A stretch of DNA of 64,000 nucleotides from Gp6-AA40 sp036407095 (GTDB taxonomy: Bacteria > Acidobacteriota > Vicinamibacteria > Vicinamibacterales > UBA2999): contig DASWZV010000081.1 of assembly GCA_036407095.1 (NCBI GenBank), positions 428,294 to 492,293 on the forward strand, read 5' to 3'. Below, piece by piece: positions 1-8,382 of the stretch. The notes below the pieces were generated by a model. It worked only from the letters and a program-made list of their open reading frames with translations. It had not been told where the DNA came from and ran no database searches. Every line of letters begins with the position of its first letter. Position 1 is the stretch's first letter. Both the position numbers and the translations under genes were made by a program.

Positions 1-436
1 CATTGCGTTTCTGCGCCTCCGGCACCAGTGCCGGTTGCCGTCCATCCGGAGGATCGACGATCAACGACGCCTGATGCGACGGCTTGCCGCGCTCGAGCCA
101 GTGTGGAGGCGGCGATGTGGCCGACCCCACGGCGCCCGCGTTGCGCGTATCGGCGGTGGTCACATCGAAATCGGCGAGCGCTTCCTCGTCCGTCTGTTTC
201 GCCTGTTTCACCCGCCCCTGGAATTCTTCGTCGGTGAGGACGTTGCGAGTGCCGAACTGCTGCTGCCGCTGCAGTGGCACTCCGACCATCTCGGTCCCCG
301 GCCAGACGCCCTGGAGATCCGGATCGCCCCAGGGCGTCCGCGGGGGTGTGAAGCTCTTCGATGCAGACTGCGCGATTGCAACCGCCGTCATGGCGCAGAT
401 CGCAAACGCAACGGCCGCTGCTAGGCGGTGCAACAT
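1..436 (-). CDS. Secreted hypothetical protein, 3' end beyond window (partial)
   Basis: The reading frame is open from an ATG at 436 to the left edge, so about 145 N-terminal residues are visible and the C-terminus is missing. A GGGAGAT Shine-Dalgarno lies just upstream. Residues 1-23 look like a Sec signal peptide (MLHRLAAAVAFAICAMTAVA, then IAQ). The mature part begins with KSFTPPRTPWGDPDLQGVW, an N-terminal motif I know from lineage-expanded secreted proteins of Acidobacteriota with no assigned function; a related KPDFSGIW motif occurs in the gene at 52292-53164. Its start lies 79 bp beyond the stop of the HD-GYP gene on the same strand, so the two could be co-transcribed. No catalytic motif is visible, and I do not assign a function. 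Confidence 0.75.
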   Translation of the reverse strand, partial: MLHRLAAAVAFAICAMTAVAIAQSASKSFTPPRTPWGDPDLQGVWPGTEMVGVPLQRQQQFGTRNVLTDEEFQGRVKQAKQTDEEALADFDVTTADTRNAGAVGSATSPPPHWLERGKPSHQASLIVDPPDGRQPALVPEAQKRN

Positions 437-514
437 CTCATCTCCCGAAGGGGTGCCCCGGTGGCGCCGAATAGAATACGACGTTCCGGGCCGAACCGGC
501 TTACTTTGCCGGTG

Positions 515-2632
515 TCACCGCCTTCGGGACAGACGCTCGCGCCCGCGATCACCCCCCGCGCGATCTCGCGGCCATTCCCGGCTGACAACGAGATCGCCGC
601 CAGCGCGTTCTCCTTTGCAGTCGTCGACTTCCACGAGAACAAGCGCGAACGGCGCCGATGTCCCGCGCGCGCGGCCAGGCTCTTTCGTCGGGTGAAACGG
701 CTGCGTTCGTGTGTTCCGCAGCCGCGTAAGGCCATCCTTCAACGCCTGTGTTTCGGAGCGCTCGAAGAGCAGCACGTTGTGCACGGCGGATGCGGTCTGA
801 ACCGCCACTTGGTCGAGTACGCGGCGATGATCGTCCGTGTATGCATCCGCAAGGTCGTGGAAGAGCGCGATCGTGCCAATCACCTCTTCGCCCAGAGTCA
901 GCGGACTGATCAATGCGGACTGGAGTTGGACATCAGACACCTGCACCCCGGCAGCCTTGAATTCCGCGATCGGAAGTCCATTGACGAGCGGCCGTCGATG
1001 ACGCGCCACCCAGCCGCTCAGACCTGCCCCCTCGGCGATCGATGCGTTTTCGAGCAGGTCGGCGTGCGCCCCGATCGCGAACCGGCAGTGCAGACTCCTC
1101 TCCGTGCTCCTCACGAACAGCCCGCATAACGAGAACGGGACCAGCGTGCTGAGCTTCTCGCTCACGAGCGTCATCGTCTCGCCGAGACTCATGCTGCGCC
1201 CCAGCGATTGCGCGATCTCGTACAGGGCGTCGTTCTCGCGGATGACCGATGCGATTGCCGCAACGGCATCGGCGTGCGCACCGTCGCCGCCGGACGGCTG
1301 ACAGTCCGCGCTCGAGCTGCGCATGATCCGCCGGTCGAAGCCCTCGTGCGCAGGCGGTCTCAGACTCGGCAGGAGTTCGGTGAACCGCTCGACGATCGCC
1401 GGATCGAACGCGTGGCCGGCCTCTGCCTGCAGCATCATGAGCGCCACGTCCGGCAAAAGCGCTGGACGGTACGGACGGGCCGATGTCAGCGCGTCGTAGA
1501 AATCGACCACCGAGAGTACTCTCGCGCCAACCGGTATCTGCTCGCCGCGCAATCCGGATGGATAACCTTTGCCATCCCAACGCTCGTGATGACTTCGAAT
1601 CAGCGGCGCGACCGGGCAGGGAAACGGCACTGCGCTGACGATCTCGGCGCCGATCTGCGCGTGCAGTTGCATCGTCTTCCGTTCCTCCAGTGTCAGCGGG
1701 CCCGGTTTCGAGAGGATGTGCTCCGGCACCGCCAGTTTGCCAATGTCGTGGAGCAGCGCCGCGATCTCGACGTTTTGACGATCGAGATCGGACAGTTCGA
1801 GACTGCGCGCCAGCGCCGCCGCGTAGTACTGCACGCGCTCGACGTGACGGCTTCCGCCCTCGTCTTTCGCCTGGATCGCGCGGGCGAGTACTTCGGTGCT
1901 CTCGCGGTGCAGTGGCGCCAGATCGGCCACGCGCTTCTGCTCCTCCGCGATCCGTTTGAGGTAGATGCGATAGGTCCGATACGTCAGCCCGACCGGAAGG
2001 AGGGCCAGCGCCGTGTACCACGGCCGCGCGCCGTTGAATACGTCCACCGCGAGGCCCGCGGCGATCGTGCCGACCACGTAGCTGCTGACCGCCCAGAGGA
2101 AGTTGTCGTGCCAGACCCGAAGCATGCCGCGACCCTCGGACAGCGCGAAGGCGCCGGCCGCGGCAAAGGAGTTGACGAGAAAGTAGATCATCGCCGCCGC
2201 CATCAACGGCTGCAGCGGTGACGCAGGCAACGTGCCGTATGTCCCGCCCAGCCTCGTGTAGGTAAAGCCGGCGGCAGCGACGCTCGCGGCGAGTGTGGCC
2301 ATGCCGAACACCGTCATCAACAGCGGGTTGCGCTCCTGCGTCCGGAACGTCCGCTGCGACCAGCCGCTCGTCAGGGCGATCAGCATTGTCGGCGCAGGGC
2401 CAAGCAGGAGCAGCGCGGTGAAGTCGACTGCAAACGAGAGCGACACGTAGGGACTGCCCACGCCCAACGGCATGTCGACCTTGAGCGCAGCGCTCACCAT
2501 CGAGAGTGTCAACAGGGCGGCAAAGAGCCCGGGCCGCGAGAACTCCAGCTCCGAGACGGTGCTCGTCACGGCGACGGCACCAAGCGCGATCATGGAGTAC
2601 ACGAAAACCTGACCAGCAACGGGGCGACCCAT
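515..2632 (-). CDS. Membrane HD-GYP phosphodiesterase with GAF domain and degenerate C-terminal GGDEF
   Basis: A predicted cyclic-di-GMP phosphodiesterase of 705 residues. Residues 8-225 carry about six hydrophobic segments forming a membrane sensor module. The HD-GYP domain spans about 240-430 with HDIGK at 295-299 and HHERWDGKGYP at 348-358, so the metal and GYP motifs are intact. A GAF domain follows at about 460-620. The C-terminus starts like a GGDEF domain (DGLTRLRN, then ALVLVEVDD), but it lacks a recognisable GG(D/E)EF signature and ends in arginine-rich sequence, which suggests truncation or frameshift. The start is supported by AAGGAGGAA upstream of the ATG. It is divergent from the aldolase gene. 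Phosphodiesterase activity is a family inference; cyclase activity is unlikely. Confidence 0.88.
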   Translation of the reverse strand: MGRPVAGQVFVYSMIALGAVAVTSTVSELEFSRPGLFAALLTLSMVSAALKVDMPLGVGSPYVSLSFAVDFTALLLLGPAPTMLIALTSGWSQRTFRTQERNPLLMTVFGMATLAASVAAAGFTYTRLGGTYGTLPASPLQPLMAAAMIYFLVNSFAAAGAFALSEGRGMLRVWHDNFLWAVSSYVVGTIAAGLAVDVFNGARPWYTALALLPVGLTYRTYRIYLKRIAEEQKRVADLAPLHRESTEVLARAIQAKDEGGSRHVERVQYYAAALARSLELSDLDRQNVEIAALLHDIGKLAVPEHILSKPGPLTLEERKTMQLHAQIGAEIVSAVPFPCPVAPLIRSHHERWDGKGYPSGLRGEQIPVGARVLSVVDFYDALTSARPYRPALLPDVALMMLQAEAGHAFDPAIVERFTELLPSLRPPAHEGFDRRIMRSSSADCQPSGGDGAHADAVAAIASVIRENDALYEIAQSLGRSMSLGETMTLVSEKLSTLVPFSLCGLFVRSTERSLHCRFAIGAHADLLENASIAEGAGLSGWVARHRRPLVNGLPIAEFKAAGVQVSDVQLQSALISPLTLGEEVIGTIALFHDLADAYTDDHRRVLDQVAVQTASAVHNVLLFERSETQALKDGLTRLRNTRTQPFHPTKEPGRARGTSAPFALVLVEVDDCKGERAGGDLVVSREWPRDRAGGDRGRERLSRRR

Positions 2633-3007
2633 GGCTTCTGTTCCTCCTTACGTTCACTGGGTTGACGTGATGAGGACCAGGGGGCGCTGGCCTACAGGCA
2701 ACCGCCACGCCAACGCAGCCACAATCTCCGGTTGTTGGGCAGCTGGGCGATAACAGTTAGCCCAACCAGACAGTTAAATTGATAAGCTGGCGCAGTTGCG
2801 TGCTGTTCCGGCGAGATTGCGCCAAAACCGCACCTCTTTTTGCAACCCAACCTCGAGCGTTGTGTCGCGATCGATTACAGGAAATCCCTGAGGGGCCATT
2901 GCTGGAGATCCCTTGAGGTTGCGGCGAGACAGCAGCCCTGCTAGCGGATCACGGTTGTCGATGGGGTCGTTCCGGGCACTATACTCACCGCCGCAGGAGG
3001 CCGACTC
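2633..3007. other. Divergent intergenic region without a gene
   Basis: This 375-bp gap separates the divergently transcribed HD-GYP and aldolase genes and must hold both promoters. I see no coding frame of its own and no long repeat. The only sites I can point to are the Shine-Dalgarno sequences at both ends and a possible promoter for the aldolase gene at 2955-2985. Confidence 0.6.
2955..2985 (+). promoter_or_regulatory. Possible sigma70-type promoter of the aldolase gene
   Basis: TTGTCG (2955-2960) and TATACT (2980-2985) are separated by 19 bp, and the ATG of the downstream gene follows 22 bp after the -10 box with GCAGGAGG between them. The spacing is slightly long and the -35 box imperfect, so this is a suggestion from pattern only. 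Confidence 0.3.
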
Positions 3008-3970
3008 ATGACACGCATCCGGACCTCGCTCGTATTTCTTGCCGCGCTTGCAGCCCTCTCGATCGTCTCGGTCCTCGCGCAGGCGCCGAAGCCCAAGCAC
3101 ATCAACCGCGCGATCGAGCTGCTCGAAGCCAGGCAGCCCGTGTACTACACGGGTTCGCATTCAGGGACCGAGGGCACGTTCGAAGCCGGCAAAGCCGATG
3201 CGCAGACGTACGCCGACTACATCAGCTACGACATGGAGCACGCGCCGTACGACATCAAGGGACTTGCCGACTACATGAGAGGACTCGTCGCCGGTGGACC
3301 AACCAAGAGCGGCCATCGCACGCCCGCGGTGATCGTCAATGTGCCGGTCAACGGAATCGATGAAGCGGCCGTCCGAGCCAATGCGTGGATGTTCACGCAG
3401 GTGCTCGCCACCGGCGTCCACGGGATCATGCTGACGCACGCCGACACACCCGGCGCAATCCGCGCGTTCGTCGAGATGTCGCGGTTGCCAATCCATCATC
3501 AGGGCCTCGCAAAAGGCGTGTTGGACGAGGGGCGGCGCGGCGCGCACGGATCTCCGAACGCCGCACAGATCTGGGGCGTGACGACGCAGGAGTACGAGGA
3601 CAAAGCCGACGTGTGGCCGCTCAACCCGAACGGCGAGCTGCTGCTCGGCCTCAAGCTGGAAGACAAATACGCGCTCGCCAACGCACAGCAGAACCTCAGA
3701 GTACCTGGCATTGCCATCGCCGAGTGGGGGCCCGGCGACATGGCGTTGTCACTTGGAGTCCGGGGACCAGGCGCCGAGAAAGATCCGAAGATGGTTGCGG
3801 CCCGGGCCACGGTGTTCGCCGCCTGCAAGGAGAACGGGATCTTCTTCCTCAACTCGATGAATCAGAACAACGTCATCGACATGATCAAGGAGGGCGTGAT
3901 GGTGGGCCCGGCGAATCAGCAGACCACGGAGATCGGCCGCAAATACACGAAACGTACGCTGCCCTGGTAG
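3008..3970 (+). CDS. Exported HpcH/HpaI aldolase-family protein
   Basis: A 320-residue protein. Residues 1-25 form a signal peptide (ending SVLAQ), which is unusual because HpcH/HpaI aldolases are normally cytoplasmic class II enzymes of about 250-265 residues. The mature part carries the family pattern: YISYDMEHAPYD (substrate and metal region), GVHGIMLTHADT (barrel strand), and AEWGPGDMALSLG, equivalent to the GPNDLS/GPADL loop near the C-terminus. The family cleaves 2-keto-3-deoxy or 4-hydroxy-2-oxo acids to pyruvate and an aldehyde. The real substrate is unknown, and export means periplasmic chemistry or loss of the original role. GCAGGAGG precedes the ATG. A palindromic repeat pair follows its stop. 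Confidence 0.82.
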   Translation: MTRIRTSLVFLAALAALSIVSVLAQAPKPKHINRAIELLEARQPVYYTGSHSGTEGTFEAGKADAQTYADYISYDMEHAPYDIKGLADYMRGLVAGGPTKSGHRTPAVIVNVPVNGIDEAAVRANAWMFTQVLATGVHGIMLTHADTPGAIRAFVEMSRLPIHHQGLAKGVLDEGRRGAHGSPNAAQIWGVTTQEYEDKADVWPLNPNGELLLGLKLEDKYALANAQQNLRVPGIAIAEWGPGDMALSLGVRGPGAEKDPKMVAARATVFAACKENGIFFLNSMNQNNVIDMIKEGVMVGPANQQTTEIGRKYTKRTLPW

Positions 3971-3974
3971 TCAC

Positions 3975-4044
3975 GGGCCGCCTGAAGGCGGCCCCTACGA
4001 TGTCCGACGTACGATGTCAGATGTGGGGGCCGCCTTCAGGCGGC
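3975..4044. repeat. Paired palindromic repeat, family P1 (inverted REP-like pair)
   Basis: Two copies of GGCCGCCTGAAGGCGGCC-type palindrome in opposite orientation (3975-3998 with the tail CCCTAC, and 4025-4044) flank about 26 bp. The pair lies between the convergent aldolase and NHL genes and could fold into one long hairpin. A second inverted pair is inside the DUF1592 gene at 62402-62464; single units are at 17630-17653 and, as a variant, 51033-51056. Confidence 0.85.
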
Positions 4045-4050
4045 TCTTTC

Positions 4051-5217
4051 TCACCGGATCACAGTCGTCGGCGGATTCGTACCCGGCCTGGGCGTTCCGA
4101 GCCGCTTGAAAAGGAATCGCTGGAACCGGCGGGCATCGAAGTTCTCACCGACGTAGATGTTGCCGCGGCTATCCACGGCGATCGCATGCGGGACGTTGAG
4201 CGATCCGCCGAAGAGGCCCTGCTGGCCGAAGCGCGCGATCACCTGGAGCGTCTCGCGATTCAGGATCCACACATGGTGGTTGGCGCCGTCGATCATGTAG
4301 AGGAACCGCTGTTGGGGATCCGGTGAAAGCGCGAAGCCCGATGCCGCACCGTTGAGGAACGTTCGTTTCTGGATGAACGCCTCCTTCACGTAGGTGCCGT
4401 CCTTCCTGAACACCTGAATGCGATTGTTCGGACGATCCGCGACGTACACGAAGCCGTCGCGCGAGATGGCGATGTTGTGCGGCAACCGGAACTGCCGCGG
4501 CGGCGGCGCGTCGGGATCGTACGGGCCGAGATCCTTGTCGTCAGGTGTGTTTCCGTACGCGCCCCACATCCGCTTGAACGCGAACGTGTCGCCGTCGAGG
4601 ACGATGACGCGGTGGTTGGTGTAGCCGTCGGCGACGTAGACCTCGTTCGTCATCGGATCGACCGTGAGGTTCGCCGGGCTGCCCATGTTCTTCGTGTCGG
4701 CGCTGCCGCCGTTCATGCCCGGTTTGCCGAACTGCGCGATGAACTTCCCTTCTCGCGTGAACTTCAGCAGTTGTGCGTCCTTCGCGCCGCTGCCGGCGAG
4801 CCATACGACATCCTTCTGATCGACGAACACACCGTGCTCGGTCTGTGGCCAGTCGTAGCCAGGGCCCGGACCTCCCCACGAATGCACGAGCGTGCCCGCC
4901 TGATCGAACTCGAGCACTGGCGGCGCGGGGATGCAGCAATCGGCCTTCGGCGGCGTGGCGTTGGCGCCCGAGAATCGTTCGTTGCTCCGGAGCGCTCCCG
5001 GACGCTGCACCACATAGAGATGATCGCGCCGATCGACCGCGAGTCCGCCAATCGGACCGATCGCCCACGTCTCGGGCAGCGGTTTCGGAAACGTCGGGTC
5101 GTACTCGAAGATCGGGACCTGTGCGTTCGCGCCCTGTGCGTCAACGCGATCTCGAAACATCGACCAACCTGCGACGGTTGCGATCGCAATCGCCGGAACG
5201 AGAATGTGCGCTCTCAT
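4051..5217 (-). CDS. Secreted NHL-repeat beta-propeller protein
   Basis: About 388 residues from the ATG at 5217, which opens a signal peptide (MRAHILVPAIAIATVAGWS). An in-frame ATG at 5250 exists but would place 11 polar residues before it. The mature part has repeated beta-propeller blades: GGLAVDRRDHLYVVQRPGAL, NLTVDPMTNEVYVADGYTNH, NIAISRDGFVYVADRPNNR and AIAVDSRGNIYVGENFDARR. This is the six-bladed NHL fold, close to proteins annotated as peptidyl-alpha-hydroxyglycine alpha-amidating lyase-like. A CC pair (KADCC) lies in the first third. Enzymatic lyase activity cannot be read from the sequence; carbohydrate or protein binding is equally possible. Encoded convergently to the aldolase. 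Confidence 0.82.
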   Translation of the reverse strand: MRAHILVPAIAIATVAGWSMFRDRVDAQGANAQVPIFEYDPTFPKPLPETWAIGPIGGLAVDRRDHLYVVQRPGALRSNERFSGANATPPKADCCIPAPPVLEFDQAGTLVHSWGGPGPGYDWPQTEHGVFVDQKDVVWLAGSGAKDAQLLKFTREGKFIAQFGKPGMNGGSADTKNMGSPANLTVDPMTNEVYVADGYTNHRVIVLDGDTFAFKRMWGAYGNTPDDKDLGPYDPDAPPPRQFRLPHNIAISRDGFVYVADRPNNRIQVFRKDGTYVKEAFIQKRTFLNGAASGFALSPDPQQRFLYMIDGANHHVWILNRETLQVIARFGQQGLFGGSLNVPHAIAVDSRGNIYVGENFDARRFQRFLFKRLGTPRPGTNPPTTVIR

Positions 5218-5250
5218 GGTTCGCACATTATCGCCGGAGCTCACGTCCAC

Positions 5251-5270
5251 GGTCCGGCGAAAGCCGGACC
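5251..5270. repeat. Perfect hairpin repeat, family P2
   Basis: GGTCCGGC, loop GAAA, GCCGGACC: a perfect 8-bp stem between the NHL gene and the upstream receptor gene. The same GTCCGGC-NAAA-GCCGGAC unit recurs at 14724-14741 and 62821-62838, differing mainly in the first loop base. Confidence 0.85.
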
Positions 5271-5280
5271 CTGCGTGCGT

Positions 5281-7578
5281 TCAGAACTCCAGGACGAGTC
5301 CACCCGAGGGAACGATGGGCAGCAGCGACTCGGTCGTCCCGAACACACGTCCGGTCCGATCAACGGAATAAGAGCTGTTGCGAAGGTTCGTCCGATTCAG
5401 GATGTTCCCGACGTCCACGAACAAGACGAGTCGCTGGCTCGACCAGTTGAACGCGCGATCGGCGCGGATGTCCAGGCGCGAGTAGACCGGCAGACGCACG
5501 GTGTTGCGTTCGGCTGAGAGTCCGTAGAACAGCGGCTGGCCGTCGATCACCGGCAGCTGTCCAAGCGTGGCCGGCGGCTCGCCGATGTAGCCGACGATCG
5601 GATAGTTCGATCCGTACCGATACCGGGCGCTCACACTGGCCCGGCTCGAGAGACGATAGTTCCCGTACAACGACAGTGTGTGCCGCTGATCCGAATCCGC
5701 CCAGAAACCCTCGCCGGTCTGGATGACGTGGTATCTCAGTTGACCGAAGCCGTATCCTGCCCAACCGGAAAATCCACTTGTCGCATCGCGGCGCAGGACG
5801 ATCTCCGCGCCATCCGCGTCGCCGCTCAGAGCGTTGACCCACGGTGCGGCGATCGACCCACCCTGGATCGCGCCGTTCGCAGCGAGCCGCGGCTCGAGTC
5901 CAAGCCTCCAGAGCACATCATCCTCAAAGCGTGAGTAGACGTTGAAGAGTATGCGCGTCTGGTCAGGCAAGACGTGCTCGACGCCGGCATCGACCTGCAC
6001 CGCGCGCTCGGGGCGCAAGTCGCGGCCGCCGCCATTCAACCCATAGACGGCGTCGAGATCGGTGAACTGCCGGTAGATGCCGCTGCCGCCGCGCACCCTC
6101 GTGCGCTCGCCGACACGCCACTCGGCGTTGATCCACGGCGAGGCGGCGGTCGATTCGGTCAGACTCCAACGATCGACGCGTGCGCCGGGCGTGATCGTCA
6201 GCCGCCGGCCGAGTCCGATCCGAGCTTGTCCGTACGCGGAGGCCGCCGGCGCGCGCTGCCGGTAATCGTTCAGCGTGATTTGCGGAGTCGTCGATGACGT
6301 CTGACGAACGATCGTGCTGCGGGCATCGAGCCGCTCGGCGTCGCCGCCAAACTCGACGACCATGTGGTCGGCCGGAGAATACGACGCGTCGGCACGCCAG
6401 CCGAGCTCAGTGAACCGGGCTGCATCAATCCTCGAGCCGTCGCGATTGTCATTGTCGTAGCGCAGGCCGGTCGAGTACAGACGCTGTGTGATCGCCAGTC
6501 GCGGCCCGGGCAGGTACCTCCACGACAGCGACGTGAGCCACGCGCGGCTGATGCCGGTCCGGATCTCGTTGACACCGATGTCCGGGTCGCCTTCTTCGAA
6601 CTTCGCGCGACCGAGCAACACGGAGAGAGATACCTGGTGCCGCGGAGTGAAATCATAGATCGCCTTGGCCTGGGCGTCGACGAAACCGAACGCGAAGCCA
6701 TTCCCCGGATCGATCCGCTTGATCAGGTAATCGAGATAGCTGCGCCGGGCCGAGGCGAGCCACGATCCTCGTCCGTGAGCGATGGGCCCTTCACCGAGAA
6801 ACGTCGCGCTCGTCCCGCTCAAGCCCGCGCGTCCGTGGAACCCGTCGCGCTGCCCTTCACGCGTCACCAGATCGACCTCGGCACCAAGCCGTCGTCCGGT
6901 TCGCTGTGGATAGCTGCCTGGCAGCAGCGTGACGCTGCCGAGCGTCTCGCTGTTGATCATCGCAACCGAACCGCCATCGGTGACGCCGTTCAGGGCGTGC
7001 ATCAGATAACGCGTCGGCACGCCGTCGACGACGAGACCGACGTAACGGAATGGATTGCCGCGAACGGCGAACTCACTGTAGAAGTCGTCGGTTGCCGTGG
7101 CCGACGGCAGCGCCTGTATGGCGCGCATGGGATCGTCGAGCACGGCACCGCGCAGATTCTCGAGCTCGCGGCCGTGCAACGATGTGCTTCCTGGAACCGA
7201 ATCAGATTCGCTTCGAAGCGATCCGGCGACGTTCACGCGTTCGGAATACGCGCCCGCACCTTCCGACAAGCGGATCGTGATGTCGAGCGGCGCGTTGGTC
7301 ACGTCGAGGTCCGTGCGCAGACGCGCATAGCCGATCACCGACGCGGTGATGGTCTGCCGGCCGCGCGGAACGGCCATGCCGAACCGCCCATTCGTATCCG
7401 TCGTCGCGACGGTCGACTGGTCTTCGAGATAGATCAGTACGCCGCTGATCGGTTGTTCGGTGCGATCGTCGATCACGACACCGGTGACGCTGGTCGCTCG
7501 CGTCGTGTCCGCCTGTTGCGCGACTGCCGGCGAAACGAGAGCGACAATGAACGGCACGAAAGCGGGAACGCTCCTCAT
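5281..7578 (-). CDS. TonB-dependent receptor-like outer-membrane protein with CarboxypepD regulatory domain
   Basis: A 765-residue outer-membrane transporter. Signal peptide at residues 1-20 (MRSVPAFVPFIVALVSPAVA). Residues about 28-105 form a carboxypeptidase regulatory-like fold (SVTGVVIDDRTEQPISGVLI). A plug domain follows at about 130-245, with FAVRGNPFRYVGLVVDGVP and INSETLGSVTLLPGSYPQR. The rest is a beta-barrel with alternating aromatic strands, ending GGLVLEF with the terminal Phe typical of barrel insertion. GAGGT precedes the ATG. It is shorter than the receptor at 26344-29484 and of a different subfamily. The ligand is unknown; no TonB box could be identified with confidence. Confidence 0.88.
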   Translation of the reverse strand: MRSVPAFVPFIVALVSPAVAQQADTTRATSVTGVVIDDRTEQPISGVLIYLEDQSTVATTDTNGRFGMAVPRGRQTITASVIGYARLRTDLDVTNAPLDITIRLSEGAGAYSERVNVAGSLRSESDSVPGSTSLHGRELENLRGAVLDDPMRAIQALPSATATDDFYSEFAVRGNPFRYVGLVVDGVPTRYLMHALNGVTDGGSVAMINSETLGSVTLLPGSYPQRTGRRLGAEVDLVTREGQRDGFHGRAGLSGTSATFLGEGPIAHGRGSWLASARRSYLDYLIKRIDPGNGFAFGFVDAQAKAIYDFTPRHQVSLSVLLGRAKFEEGDPDIGVNEIRTGISRAWLTSLSWRYLPGPRLAITQRLYSTGLRYDNDNRDGSRIDAARFTELGWRADASYSPADHMVVEFGGDAERLDARSTIVRQTSSTTPQITLNDYRQRAPAASAYGQARIGLGRRLTITPGARVDRWSLTESTAASPWINAEWRVGERTRVRGGSGIYRQFTDLDAVYGLNGGGRDLRPERAVQVDAGVEHVLPDQTRILFNVYSRFEDDVLWRLGLEPRLAANGAIQGGSIAAPWVNALSGDADGAEIVLRRDATSGFSGWAGYGFGQLRYHVIQTGEGFWADSDQRHTLSLYGNYRLSSRASVSARYRYGSNYPIVGYIGEPPATLGQLPVIDGQPLFYGLSAERNTVRLPVYSRLDIRADRAFNWSSQRLVLFVDVGNILNRTNLRNSSYSVDRTGRVFGTTESLLPIVPSGGLVLEF

Positions 7579-7701
7579 GTGAACCTCGCGAGCAGCGATG
7601 CCCCCGCATCATTCGCGACTCGGAATTATAGGGGCGGAAGCGCCGGCGAAGGAGAGGTCTGACTTAGAATCAAGTCCGCCCGAAAACGAAAGGTGACCTC
7701 G

Positions 7702-8382
7702 ATGCGCACACGACTTCTGCTCTTCCTCGTGGCTATCCTTCCTGCGGTGGGGCTGAACGGTCAGGCACCGCAAGCGCCCACGCTCCCTCCGGACATCCAT
7801 CCGATCACGTTGTCGCGACTGCCGCCGATCACGCCGGGCGATCTCGACGCCGAGGGGCAGAAGCTGCTGGCAGCCAGAGGCAACGTGACGCCCGCGCCGG
7901 GGCCAGGACACGTCACCATCTACAGCCCGAAGGTCGCCGAAGGATTCGGCATCGTCGGCCGGGCGCTGGGAGTCCCGCGCGGCGACACGTTCCGATTCGG
8001 CGTCCGCACGTTTCAACTCGTCGTGTTGATCACGGCCAGGGAGATCGATCAGCAATACGAATGGTCAGCGCACGAGCCCGCGGGCCTGCGCGCCGGGTTG
8101 GAGCAATCGGTGATCGACGTCGTGAAGTTCGATCGCGACGTGACCGGGCTGGCCGAGAAGGACGCCATGCTGATCCGGTTCGGCCGCGGCTTGTTCCGCG
8201 ACCACAAGATCAGCAGCGAGCTCTGGGCGCGGATGGTGAAGGAATTCGGACGGCAGGGCACCGTCGAGATCATGGAACTGATGGCGGACTACTTCACGGT
8301 CGGCTTCATGATGAATGCCGTCGATCAGCATCTTCCGCCGGATCGAAAGGCGCTGCTACCGCCCGCCACCGTGCGACGCTAG
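7702..8382 (+). CDS. Exported carboxymuconolactone decarboxylase/AhpD-like protein
   Basis: A 226-residue protein with a signal peptide (MRTRLLLFLVAILPAVGLNG). The ATG at 7702 follows AAAGGTGA; a GTG three codons earlier lies inside that Shine-Dalgarno and was rejected. The helical core resembles the CMD/AhpD fold (FQLVVLITAREIDQQYEWS, equivalent to the E-x-E-W/H active-site region), but the CxxC pair of peroxidatic AhpD proteins is absent, so a disulfide-reductase role is unlikely. Secreted members of this family are frequent in Acidobacteriota and have no proven function. Its stop overlaps the stop of the convergent histidine kinase gene. Confidence 0.8.
   Translation: MRTRLLLFLVAILPAVGLNGQAPQAPTLPPDIHPITLSRLPPITPGDLDAEGQKLLAARGNVTPAPGPGHVTIYSPKVAEGFGIVGRALGVPRGDTFRFGVRTFQLVVLITAREIDQQYEWSAHEPAGLRAGLEQSVIDVVKFDRDVTGLAEKDAMLIRFGRGLFRDHKISSELWARMVKEFGRQGTVEIMELMADYFTVGFMMNAVDQHLPPDRKALLPPATVRR

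Noticed and set aside
933..2708. Long minus-strand frame (591 codons) over the HD-GYP gene
   Set aside because: It is an arginine-rich shadow frame of the real gene with no motif; the frame at 515-2632 has the HD-GYP motifs and a Shine-Dalgarno.
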